Positions 1 to 7,355 of a DNA stretch of 12,438 bases are shown here, piece by piece. The position numbers were made by a program, and so were the translations under genes. Below the pieces are notes generated by a model. The model saw only the letters and a list, made by a program, of their open reading frames with translations, made no database searches and had not been told where the DNA came from. The stretch's first letter is position 1; every line of letters begins with the position of its first letter. Source of the stretch: JAYPWI01 sp038135065 (GTDB taxonomy: Bacteria; Actinomycetota; Acidimicrobiia; Acidimicrobiales; Poriferisodalaceae); assembly GCA_038135065.1 (NCBI GenBank), contig JAYPWI010000054.1, forward strand, positions 1 through 12,438, given 5' to 3'.

Positions 1-73
<73 letters not shown>

Positions 74-86
74 GCGAAGACTTGTG

Positions 87-115
87 AGTATGGCCCCTCG
101 TGAGCGGGACCGCAA
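87..115 (-). promoter_or_regulatory. Likely promoter of the tRNA-fMet gene
   Basis: On the minus strand a TTGCGG box (110-115) lies 17 bases before a CATACT box (87-92). This is the spacing expected of a housekeeping sigma-factor promoter, and it would start transcription near position 80, a few bases before the tRNA 5' end. It sits just after the stop codon of the upstream MFS gene. Its presence suggests that the tRNA is transcribed on its own and is not only processed from read-through. The two hexamers are only partial matches to consensus. Confidence 0.5.
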
Positions 116-117
116 CC

Positions 118-1317
118 TCAGGCCGGCTCGGGGTCGAGACCCCCGGCACGGTTGGGTCGGATGCTCGTGAGGATGGCCAGCGAACCGAGGCCGAGGGCGA
201 CACCCATCAGAAGTGGCGATCGGTACGACCCCGTCCCGTCGATCAGGCGACCCACCACCGGCGGGCCGATCAGGCCACCGAGACCCTGGGTGGTGTAGAA
301 GAGCCCCATCAGCGACCCCAGTCCCACCACCCCGAAACGGTCGGCCAACACCAACGGGCTAATAGCCACGAAGCTGCCGTAGCCGGTGCCCAGCACCAGC
401 ACGAAGGCCACCAGGGCCCCATAGGACGAACCTGCCAACAACCACACCACATAGGAGGTGGGGAACAGGGCAACCCCCATCCGGAACAACCGGAAGGTGC
501 CCAGCCGCTTGGACAACGACCCGAACACCACCCGTGACAACACGCTGGCTCCCCCCAACAGGCCGACCAGCCAGGCCGAGGCCTGGGCCGAGAACCCCCG
601 GTCCCGGGCATAGGGCACGACGAACACGAACGGCACGAACAGCGTCAAACCCGAACACATGCCGGCCAACCACAGACGGCGGAACACCCCGGAGCGGGCC
701 GCTTCACCGAAGCGAGACGGGGCCGAGCCCGCCACCCCCGGAGGCCGGGCCATCAACAGGGCACATAGGGCCATCAGCGCACCCCCCACCGTGCCGATCA
801 ACCGGAACGTGGCCCGCCAGTCGTTCGTCTCGAGCAGCCAGGTCACCAACGGATTCATCACCATGGTCCCCACCCCGATACCGGCCACCGAGATCCCCAC
901 CGCCGCCGCCCGCTGACGCTCGAACCACGCGCCAACGGTGGCCACCATGGGGATGTAGGCACAGGCACCGGCCACACCCGCTCCTGCCCCGTATGTCAGG
1001 TACCCCACTGCGATCGAATTCACGTTGCTGGTCGCCATCAGACCGCCGAACAGGGCGATCGCCCCCAGCAGCAGGACGGGCCGAGGCCCGAACCGGTCAT
1101 TTGCTCGCCCCGTCAACAGGCTCAACCAGAAGAACGCGAAGGTCGTCACCCCGAACACCACTGCCGTCTCACCCTTGGTGGTTCCGAAGTCGGCGGCCAT
1201 GGCCTCGAAGAACGAACCGAAGCTGTACACGGTGCCCAGGCTCACTGCCGACGCAACGAAGGTCGCGGCGACGGTCAACCACGCACGAGGGGAGTCCACT
1301 TGCCGGGGGGCGGGCAC
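118..1317 (-). CDS. MFS transporter, 12 transmembrane helices (monocarboxylate/oxalate-formate antiporter type)
   Basis: This 399-residue integral membrane protein has about twelve hydrophobic helices in two bundles of six, with a soluble stretch near residues 193-210. The loop between helices 2 and 3 holds the MFS signature motif A, here GRANDRFGPR (residues 70-79). A related motif, with LADRFG, occurs in the second half. The N-terminal helix (AATFVASAVSLGTVYSFG) and overall pattern resemble the oxalate:formate antiporter / monocarboxylate porter branch, so a small organic anion is a plausible substrate. The substrate cannot be read from sequence. The start is GTG, with no Shine-Dalgarno site, but a TAGGGT box lies 6 bases upstream. 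It follows the PIG-L gene by 25 bases and may be transcribed both with it and from its own leaderless promoter. Confidence 0.9.
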   Translation of the reverse strand: MPAPRQVDSPRAWLTVAATFVASAVSLGTVYSFGSFFEAMAADFGTTKGETAVVFGVTTFAFFWLSLLTGRANDRFGPRPVLLLGAIALFGGLMATSNVNSIAVGYLTYGAGAGVAGACAYIPMVATVGAWFERQRAAAVGISVAGIGVGTMVMNPLVTWLLETNDWRATFRLIGTVGGALMALCALLMARPPGVAGSAPSRFGEAARSGVFRRLWLAGMCSGLTLFVPFVFVVPYARDRGFSAQASAWLVGLLGGASVLSRVVFGSLSKRLGTFRLFRMGVALFPTSYVVWLLAGSSYGALVAFVLVLGTGYGSFVAISPLVLADRFGVVGLGSLMGLFYTTQGLGGLIGPPVVGRLIDGTGSYRSPLLMGVALGLGSLAILTSIRPNRAGGLDPEPA

Positions 1318-1323
1318 CAGCGG

Positions 1324-1329
1324 ACCCTA
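1324..1329 (-). promoter_or_regulatory. Putative -10 box (TAGGGT) for a leaderless MFS transcript
   Basis: TAGGGT matches TANNNT and ends exactly 6 bases before the GTG start of the MFS gene, which would place the first transcribed base at the start codon. No Shine-Dalgarno sequence precedes that GTG, and no convincing -35 box is visible. It lies in the 25-base gap after the PIG-L stop codon. Confidence 0.35.
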
Positions 1330-1342
1330 ACCGTTTCGAACC

Positions 1343-2080
1343 TCAGCCGGTATCGATGACCCGGAACGCTTCCGCCAACCGTCCCTCGGCCATACCACCC
1401 GACCCGGCCTGGTCCGACGCCCACTGCCGCAGCAAGCCCTCGAGATCGTCGATCCGAGCGGTCTGGCTGACGTGGGCCCGCAGGGCGGCCACCTTCAGGT
1501 CGAACGTGTCGGTGATGTCGACGAAGCGATTCGGCTCCTGCATCATCATCCACACTTCGGTGACCTTGTGGGGTTCCCACCCCTCGTCGAGCAGTTCGGG
1601 GAAGGCCCGAGGGTTGCGGGAATCGGGGTACACGGCGGCCATGGTCGCGGTGGCCGCGGCCAGATGATCGGGGTGGGCGCCGTAGATGCGATCCCAGTTC
1701 GGAGTGGGTGATGGGGTGATCACCACGTCGGGCCGAACCTGGCGGATCACTCGGGCGATGTCCCGGCGCAGGGCCAGATCTGCCACCACCATGCCATCGG
1801 GGTGCCCCAACCAGTGGATCTCGGTCACACCGACGATTCGGGCCGCCTCGGTCTGCTCAGCGATCCGTTCGGCGGCAAGCTCATCCGAGCTGCGGGTGAG
1901 GTCGTCGTCACCAGCGTCGCCGCTGGTCACCAGGCAGTAGGCCACCCGGGTACCCGCCTGGGTGAGCAAGGCCATGGTGCCCGCTGTTCCGAAGTCGATG
2001 TCGTCGGGGTGTGCCACCACGACCAGCACCGAATCCGGGGCCTGCACGGGCCCGTGCGCAGTTGGAACCGTGCCCGGCAC
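1343..2080 (-). CDS. PIG-L / LmbE family zinc-dependent N-deacetylase
   Basis: This 245-residue protein has the PIG-L fold signature. AHPDD near the N-terminus (residues 23-27) supplies the zinc ligands His24 and Asp27 and the presumed general base Asp26. HPDH (136-139) supplies the second histidine motif. An AAERIAEQTEAARIVGV stretch (69-85) matches the conserved helix that follows the first motif. Family members remove acetyl groups from N-acetylglucosaminyl-type substrates; in actinobacteria these include MshB and Mca of mycothiol metabolism. I cannot tell which substrate applies, so no symbol is given. The start is GTG, only 5 bases after the UPF0182 stop codon, with no good Shine-Dalgarno site, so translation is probably coupled to that gene. 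No signal peptide is seen, so it is likely cytoplasmic. Confidence 0.9.
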   Translation of the reverse strand: MPGTVPTAHGPVQAPDSVLVVVAHPDDIDFGTAGTMALLTQAGTRVAYCLVTSGDAGDDDLTRSSDELAAERIAEQTEAARIVGVTEIHWLGHPDGMVVADLALRRDIARVIRQVRPDVVITPSPTPNWDRIYGAHPDHLAAATATMAAVYPDSRNPRAFPELLDEGWEPHKVTEVWMMMQEPNRFVDITDTFDLKVAALRAHVSQTARIDDLEGLLRQWASDQAGSGGMAEGRLAEAFRVIDTG

Positions 2081-2085
2081 GCTGA

Positions 2086-5000
2086 TCAGGCCGATGCGGG
2101 CTGGGTGGTGGTAGTGGGGGGATCTGCCTCGGGTGGCAGCAACAACGCAGCCCGGGCCACATAGTCCTCGGCTTCTTCGAGGGCCTCCTGATAGGCGGCC
2201 AGGTCACCCCGGCGCAGGGCGGCATCGGCCCGGTCGAAGGCGTCGCGGGCGGCCTCGATCAGCTCGACGAGGGACAACTCGTCGTCGCTGTCCCCTCCAC
2301 CGGGCGCAGCCTCCTCGTCGCCACCCCCGGCATCACCATCGTCGACAGTGTCGTCGGGTTCTTCCGCAGGCTCCTCGGTACTGTCGCCGGCCCCGATCGA
2401 CACGGAGCCGTCGGGTTCGAGATCGATCTCCAGGCCGGGCACCGCTCCTTCGAGAGCCTCCTCGAACGTGTCACCGATGACCAGGTTGGGGCCGACCCCG
2501 ACAATCACCTTCTGCAGTTCCGGGATAGCGGTGCTACCGGTGGCTTCGACATAGAGAGGCCGGACGTACACCAGGGAGTTCTCCACCGGGATCAGCAGCA
2601 CATTGCCCTGCCGCACCACCGAGCCGTCACGGTTCAGCAGCGTGATCGCCGAACTGATCTCCTGCTCGGTCTGGATGTTCGAGTTGAACTGGGCAGGACC
2701 GTCGACCTGGGTCGCGGAGGCGATGTCGTAGATCTCGATCTGGCCGTACCGATCCGGATCGTTGTGGGCGATCATGAAGCCCTCGAGGTTCTTACGGGAG
2801 TCGTCCTCGGAGAAGGGCACGAAGGGCCGGAAGATCACGAACGATTCTGCATCATCCTCGGGCAGACGCATGAGGAGATACTGCGGAGCGATCCGGACCT
2901 CGGTGCTGCTGACCACCACACCCTGGGCGTCGACGACCTGCTCCTCGGCCACAACGCCGACCGCGTTGCCAGGGTCCTGGGCCACGCTCCACGCCCCGGC
3001 CGCATCGTAGAAGTCGGCGGCTCCGTTGATCCGGTACCGGCCCCACATGTCGGTCTGGATACGGAACAAATCCTCGGGATACCGGAAGTGTCGTTGGATC
3101 TCCATCGGCGGCTCTTCGTCGGAGAACAGCTCAGGGAACTGCCGGGCGTAGGAGGCTGCCATGGGGTCGTCGGGATCGATGATGTAGAAGTCCACGCTCC
3201 CGTCGTAAGCGTCGATGACCACCTTGACCGAGTTGCGAACGTAGTTGATCTCGTTGTCCCGAAGGTCACCCCGAACCACGGCCCTCGCGTTGATCCCCTG
3301 GGCGTAGGGGAACATCGAACTGGTGGTGTAGGCGTCGAGAATCCACTTCACCTCACCATCGATGACGGCGGGGAACGGGTCGTTGTCGAAGTCCAGGAAC
3401 GGAGCAAGGGTTTCAGCCCGGTCCACCACGTCACGGATGTACAGAATGCGCGACTCCGACGTCATCTGGCTGGAGATCAGGATGTTGGGTTCGGCGAACC
3501 GCAGTGCAAACGCAGCCCGGCGCAGGAGACTCCCCACGCCCACCCCGTCGGCTCCGTCGTAGCGGGTGTTCTCGACCGTATCGTCGGCCTGCTGGAAGTC
3601 GACCTCGGTCCGCTCCGCACCCACGATGGCGTAGCCGTCGAGGTCCTCACCGAAGTACAGGCCGGCCTGTGTCAGGGCCAGACTGTCGGCACCCGAGGTC
3701 GTAGCAGCCGGGATATCCGCTAGCACGTAGTTGGGACGACCGTTGGCGTCGACCGCATTGGACGGAGCGGCCGCCAATCCGTAGCCGTGGGTGTAGGAGA
3801 TGTGCTGTGACTCCCACGACTCGTTGGGAAGGTCACCCTGGTTCAGCTCGCGGGCCGAGATCACGACCTGGGTCGGTTGCCCGTTGATCTCGTAGCGGTC
3901 GACGTCGATGTCGGTGAAGTCGTAGAAGCTCTTGATGCCCTGAGTCTGCTGGAAGGTGTCCTTGACGACCCCGGGGTCGAGCAGGCGTACGTTTCGGACG
4001 GTGGCCAGATTGTTGGCAACTGCTGACGCACTGAGTTCGGGAGTGAACTCGAAGCGTCGAGGAGTGACGTTGTCGAGGCCCAACGCAATACGGGTCATCT
4101 CGATATTGCGTTCGATGTACGGCGCTTCTTTCGTCGACTCGGACGGCTCGACCTGGAATCGCTGGACGAAGGCCGGGTAGATCGTCCCGGCCAGGCTCGC
4201 CACGAGGGCCCACAGACCAACCGCGATCACCGGGTAGGTAAAGCCGCGTCGCCAGATGTTGAACACCAACAGGCCGAACACGAACACGCTGATGATGATC
4301 AGTAGCCGGAGGGCGGGTAGCTGGGCCTTCACGTCGGTGTACGACGCCCCGTCGACGAAGCCCCGGGTCGAGAGGGTCAGCTCGAATTGGTCCAGGTAGT
4401 AGCCCACGGCCTTGGCCAGGGCCAGCAAGCCGAGCAGCAACGACAGGTGCGCCTTCACCTGCGGGGTGACCCGATTACGGGACCGGGTCTGCAATCGGAT
4501 TCCGCCGTTGAGGTAGTGCTGCGCAGCGGTCACGATGAAGACGATCAGGATCGCAGCGAACGTCCAACTCACGATGAAGCTCAGGAACGGCAGCTGGAAG
4601 ACGTAGAAGCCCACGTCCCGTCCGAACTGCTGATCCACGATGCCGAAGTCGACCCGGTTGGTGAAGAACAGCCAGTCCTGCCACTGCGACGACACCCCTG
4701 CGCCCGCCAGCAGCGCGAACAGCACGGAGATGCCAGAGCGCACCAAGCCCGTCCGCCCCTGGATCACCTGGTGCCAGCGGCCGATCACCTCCTCCTCGGG
4801 GCCAGGCGGACGCACCGCAGGAGCCAGGCGGTCGGCAATGTAGAGATTGACCCAGAGCAGGACGAAGAAAATGGCGGTGAACAGCAGCCCCAGACCCACT
4901 CGGGCCCACAGCACGGTGGCCCACACCGACGAGAAGCCGAGACTGTCGAACCACAGGTAGGTCGTGTAGAAGCCGGCTAGACCTCGTAGCGAGGTGATCA

Positions 5001-5091
5001 GCACCAACACCACGAGGGCGGAGACCACCAGCAGGATGCGCCCCCGATTTCGTCGCTTCAGCGGCCGCGGCATGTCCTGAGGAGGCTTCAT
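2086..5091 (-). CDS. UPF0182 family large membrane protein
   Basis: This 1001-residue protein belongs to the UPF0182 (COG1615) family, widespread in actinobacteria and also found in cyanobacteria; its molecular function is not established as far as I know. A short basic N-terminus (KRRNRGR) is followed by seven hydrophobic helices at roughly residues 19-40, 62-85, 115-133, 163-190, 213-232, 260-280 and 286-308. The loop after helix 1 holds the family-typical TTYLWFDSLGF. A large, mostly polar domain follows (about 320-900), probably outside the membrane. The tail (about 900-1001) is very acidic and Gly/Pro-rich, then has a short helical stretch rich in Ala, Glu and Asp and ends in a Thr run. 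The ATG chosen lies 12 bases after the DivIVA-domain gene stop. A second ATG six codons later is possible and has a weak AGG before it. Confidence 0.93.
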   Translation of the reverse strand: MKPPQDMPRPLKRRNRGRILLVVSALVVLVLITSLRGLAGFYTTYLWFDSLGFSSVWATVLWARVGLGLLFTAIFFVLLWVNLYIADRLAPAVRPPGPEEEVIGRWHQVIQGRTGLVRSGISVLFALLAGAGVSSQWQDWLFFTNRVDFGIVDQQFGRDVGFYVFQLPFLSFIVSWTFAAILIVFIVTAAQHYLNGGIRLQTRSRNRVTPQVKAHLSLLLGLLALAKAVGYYLDQFELTLSTRGFVDGASYTDVKAQLPALRLLIIISVFVFGLLVFNIWRRGFTYPVIAVGLWALVASLAGTIYPAFVQRFQVEPSESTKEAPYIERNIEMTRIALGLDNVTPRRFEFTPELSASAVANNLATVRNVRLLDPGVVKDTFQQTQGIKSFYDFTDIDVDRYEINGQPTQVVISARELNQGDLPNESWESQHISYTHGYGLAAAPSNAVDANGRPNYVLADIPAATTSGADSLALTQAGLYFGEDLDGYAIVGAERTEVDFQQADDTVENTRYDGADGVGVGSLLRRAAFALRFAEPNILISSQMTSESRILYIRDVVDRAETLAPFLDFDNDPFPAVIDGEVKWILDAYTTSSMFPYAQGINARAVVRGDLRDNEINYVRNSVKVVIDAYDGSVDFYIIDPDDPMAASYARQFPELFSDEEPPMEIQRHFRYPEDLFRIQTDMWGRYRINGAADFYDAAGAWSVAQDPGNAVGVVAEEQVVDAQGVVVSSTEVRIAPQYLLMRLPEDDAESFVIFRPFVPFSEDDSRKNLEGFMIAHNDPDRYGQIEIYDIASATQVDGPAQFNSNIQTEQEISSAITLLNRDGSVVRQGNVLLIPVENSLVYVRPLYVEATGSTAIPELQKVIVGVGPNLVIGDTFEEALEGAVPGLEIDLEPDGSVSIGAGDSTEEPAEEPDDTVDDGDAGGGDEEAAPGGGDSDDELSLVELIEAARDAFDRADAALRRGDLAAYQEALEEAEDYVARAALLLPPEADPPTTTTQPASA

Positions 5092-5100
5092 ACGCAGAGG

Positions 5101-5106
5101 AGGCTA
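5101..5106 (-). promoter_or_regulatory. Putative -10 box (TAGCCT) before the UPF0182 gene
   Basis: TAGCCT fits TANNNT and lies 9 bases before the UPF0182 ATG. That ATG has no Shine-Dalgarno site. The TAG of this box is also the stop codon of the preceding DivIVA-domain gene, so coding constraint alone could explain part of it. Evidence is weak and rests on the repeated pattern elsewhere in the window. Confidence 0.25.
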
Positions 5107-7290
5107 CCGGCCCCGCGGTAGCACCAGGCTTCGACAGCCCGGGCCAGCCGGAGCCATCAGGTCGCCGGTGGGGAACGGCTCGCCGACCACTACCTCGTCG
5201 GCGAGGGAGTTGTCGTGACACTCCGCTCCACAGCATCCACCTTCGGGGACCACCCACCTCACCCGTGTCCCATCCGGAATGCTCGCAAACAAACCGCTGG
5301 CGTACGCAGCGGCCAACGCATCCTGGGCGAGGTCATCTACCCGTTCACGCCGCCACTCGCGGTACACACCTCGAATACGCCGCTCCAACTGGTCCCCGTC
5401 GAAGAGATACGGAGCTAGGCGACCTCGCAACGAGGTACCGACATCGGTGCCGACCGCCCGGACGATGGCGGTGACATCGACATCACCGGTGAGTGACCCG
5501 CGACGACCTGCTGTCAGCAGTTGGTCCTTCATCGACTCGCCGAACGCACGATCGGCTGCCTCGGGGACCAGCAGTGCCACATCGCTCACCCCCTCGGGGG
5601 TTCGACGCAGCACATCGAGCACCTCGTTGAGCTGATCGGCCAGGCACCGCTTGAGGGCAAGGGCCGCGTCTGCCCGGAGCTCGTCGATCGTCACGTCCCG
5701 TTCGGGCAGGCCGTGCGTCAAGGCCGGACCGGCCTCGTCTCGGGTTCCTCCGGGTTCCTGCCCGCCGAGGTCCTCCGCCTGATCGTCGAGCTGAACCCCC
5801 TCCACCTGGGACGGCAGCTCTACCACGGGAAGTTCGGCAGTCCGGCTCAGTACTTCCCGAGCCTGAGCCACTGCCCCTGCTCGACTCTCCCGGATCCGCG
5901 CAAAGAGATCATCGACATTGCTGGCTTCTCGAGCCGACACGAGCGGAACCGGCCCGTCCGCAGGGCCTAGGTCCGCAAGGAGGGAGCCTTCGGTGTGATC
6001 CCCTGGCGACCCCGTCCGCGCGCCGAAGAGCTGCCGCCGCTCGGCCTGACGTCGCTCCTCGATGACGTCGTCGTTCGGAAGCACCGGGTCGAATTCGGGA
6101 TCATCGGCAAGAGCGCTCAGATCGAGTTCATCGGTGTCGAGCGAGCTGCGCTCCCGCTCCGAGGCCGACGAGGTCGAGCCGAGCGAAGAACGTCGTGCAT
6201 CGAGATCGATGACAGCCGCGCTGCCGACTCCCTCGAGGGCGTCACCGTCGCCGACGGATGCCGAGGCTTCATCGTCAGTCCCCTCGGACAGCCCCTGCGA
6301 CTCGACGACTGCCGATTCCGACACGTCGACGGGCTCGATCTTCTCGTCGTCGGCACCCTCAGCGTCCTCCTCGACAGTTTCATCCGGGGCAGCTCCCGAG
6401 TGCAGGAAGCCGTCAGCCGCAGGCGCTACCTGTTCGAGCCGATCGAGATGTTCGAGAGCCGCCTCGAGCTGCGCCGCCGCCCGCTCGGTTGCATCGGTGT
6501 CGTGACCTGTGTGCTCGTCGGTCGGTTCCGAAAGCTCGCTGCGGGCATCATCCTCTTCGTCATCGACGACCAGGGGAACGCCAGGCGACGCATAGTGAGC
6601 TGCGCTGGAATCCTCGATCATGTTCTCGGCCGCCGCCATCGCTGCGGCCCGGGCATTGGGGATCGCGGCATCCACGGCGCCCATGCTGGCCGCCAACAGC
6701 TCCTCCAACACCGAATACGAGCTCCGCAATTCGTCGATGCCAGCCTTCAATTGGGCAAGTTCCCGACGAGCAAGCGAGCGCTTCTCCGCCAGATTCGCCA
6801 GCACTCGCTCCCTCACCTCGCGAGCTTCGGCAACCATGGCCCGCCCCTCGCTGCGCGCAGCTTCGAGCTCTCCCTCCGCCAGCTCGCGGACACTGGCCGC
6901 CTCGGCCTCTGCTCCCGCGATGAGATCCGCCCGATCCTGCTGAGCTCGCGACCGGTCGGCAGTGATCTCGTCCTGGGCATCCCTCAGCATCTTGGCCACC
7001 GCATCCTCGGCGCGTGCTCGGATGTCCCGCGCCGCCTCCTCGGCAGCCGTGAGGACCCGGCCCGCTTCTTCCCCCACGGTGGAGGGGAGCGACGGCGGGC
7101 GCGTCTCGAGTGTCGCCGCCCGTTCCTCTGCGTCCTCCAGTCGGGCCCGCAAGGACCGCAGCTCGTCACTCACTGCCAGCAGGAACGCCTGCACCTCGTG
7201 GGCGTCATAGCCTCGAAACGACTGCGCGAACCGTGCTCCTGCAACGCTGTCGGGATCGACAGCGACGGTGCCTCGACCGGTATGAACCAT
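5104..7290 (-). CDS. DivIVA-domain coiled-coil protein with C-terminal phage head-morphogenesis-like module
   Basis: The protein has 728 residues from the chosen ATG. Residues 12-62 match the DivIVA N-terminal domain (RFAQSFRGYDAHEVQAFL and the helix after it), which in known proteins binds curved membrane at poles and septa. Residues ~75-220 are an Ala/Glu/Arg-rich coiled coil. Residues ~235-480 are acidic, rich in Ser, Asp and Glu, and probably disordered. Residues 532-728 form a helical C-terminal region that ends with a Trp-containing strand, a cysteine cluster (C686, C687, C691), GEPFPTG (703-709) and PGCRS (717-721). That order resembles the end of phage Mu gpF / SPP1 gp7-type minor head proteins. 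The reading frame extends upstream to a TTG at 7338, but the ATG has a TACCCT box 8 bases before it and keeps the DivIVA domain near the N-terminus. It lies between the PDZ-Lon and UPF0182 genes. DivIVA membership is fairly secure; the C-terminal assignment is an inference from motif order. Confidence 0.8.
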   Translation of the reverse strand: MVHTGRGTVAVDPDSVAGARFAQSFRGYDAHEVQAFLLAVSDELRSLRARLEDAEERAATLETRPPSLPSTVGEEAGRVLTAAEEAARDIRARAEDAVAKMLRDAQDEITADRSRAQQDRADLIAGAEAEAASVRELAEGELEAARSEGRAMVAEAREVRERVLANLAEKRSLARRELAQLKAGIDELRSSYSVLEELLAASMGAVDAAIPNARAAAMAAAENMIEDSSAAHYASPGVPLVVDDEEDDARSELSEPTDEHTGHDTDATERAAAQLEAALEHLDRLEQVAPAADGFLHSGAAPDETVEEDAEGADDEKIEPVDVSESAVVESQGLSEGTDDEASASVGDGDALEGVGSAAVIDLDARRSSLGSTSSASERERSSLDTDELDLSALADDPEFDPVLPNDDVIEERRQAERRQLFGARTGSPGDHTEGSLLADLGPADGPVPLVSAREASNVDDLFARIRESRAGAVAQAREVLSRTAELPVVELPSQVEGVQLDDQAEDLGGQEPGGTRDEAGPALTHGLPERDVTIDELRADAALALKRCLADQLNEVLDVLRRTPEGVSDVALLVPEAADRAFGESMKDQLLTAGRRGSLTGDVDVTAIVRAVGTDVGTSLRGRLAPYLFDGDQLERRIRGVYREWRRERVDDLAQDALAAAYASGLFASIPDGTRVRWVVPEGGCCGAECHDNSLADEVVVGEPFPTGDLMAPAGPGCRSLVLPRGR

Positions 7291-7298
7291 GTGAGCCG

Positions 7299-7304
7299 AG
7301 GGTA
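7299..7304 (-). promoter_or_regulatory. Putative -10 box (TACCCT) for a leaderless DivIVA-domain gene transcript
   Basis: TACCCT lies 8 bases before the ATG, in the 65-base gap after the PDZ-Lon stop codon. No Shine-Dalgarno site precedes the ATG. Directly upstream is a perfect 10-base palindrome, CCGATATCGG (7305-7314), which could be a binding site for a regulator overlapping the promoter. No clear -35 box is visible. Confidence 0.4.
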
Positions 7305-7355
7305 CCGATATCGGGGCCGCTGGGAGCGCACCCGGCAACTACTACGAACCGGGGG

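Noticed and set aside
534..1667. Plus-strand open frame of 377 codons across the MFS and PIG-L genes
   Set aside because: Pro/Arg/Ser/Thr-rich nonsense translation antisense to two well-supported genes.
2764..3723. Plus-strand open frame of 319 codons inside the UPF0182 gene
   Set aside because: Antisense shadow; the minus-strand frame matches the UPF0182 family over its whole length.
7291..7338. TTG start giving a 16-residue longer DivIVA-domain protein
   Set aside because: No ribosome binding site, and the added residues do not match DivIVA N-termini. The ATG at 7290 has a TANNNT box at leaderless spacing.
7325..7350. Possible terminator hairpin after the PDZ-Lon gene
   Set aside because: Only a 5-base CCCGG/CCGGG arm pair with a 13-base loop and no T run, so not convincing as a terminator.
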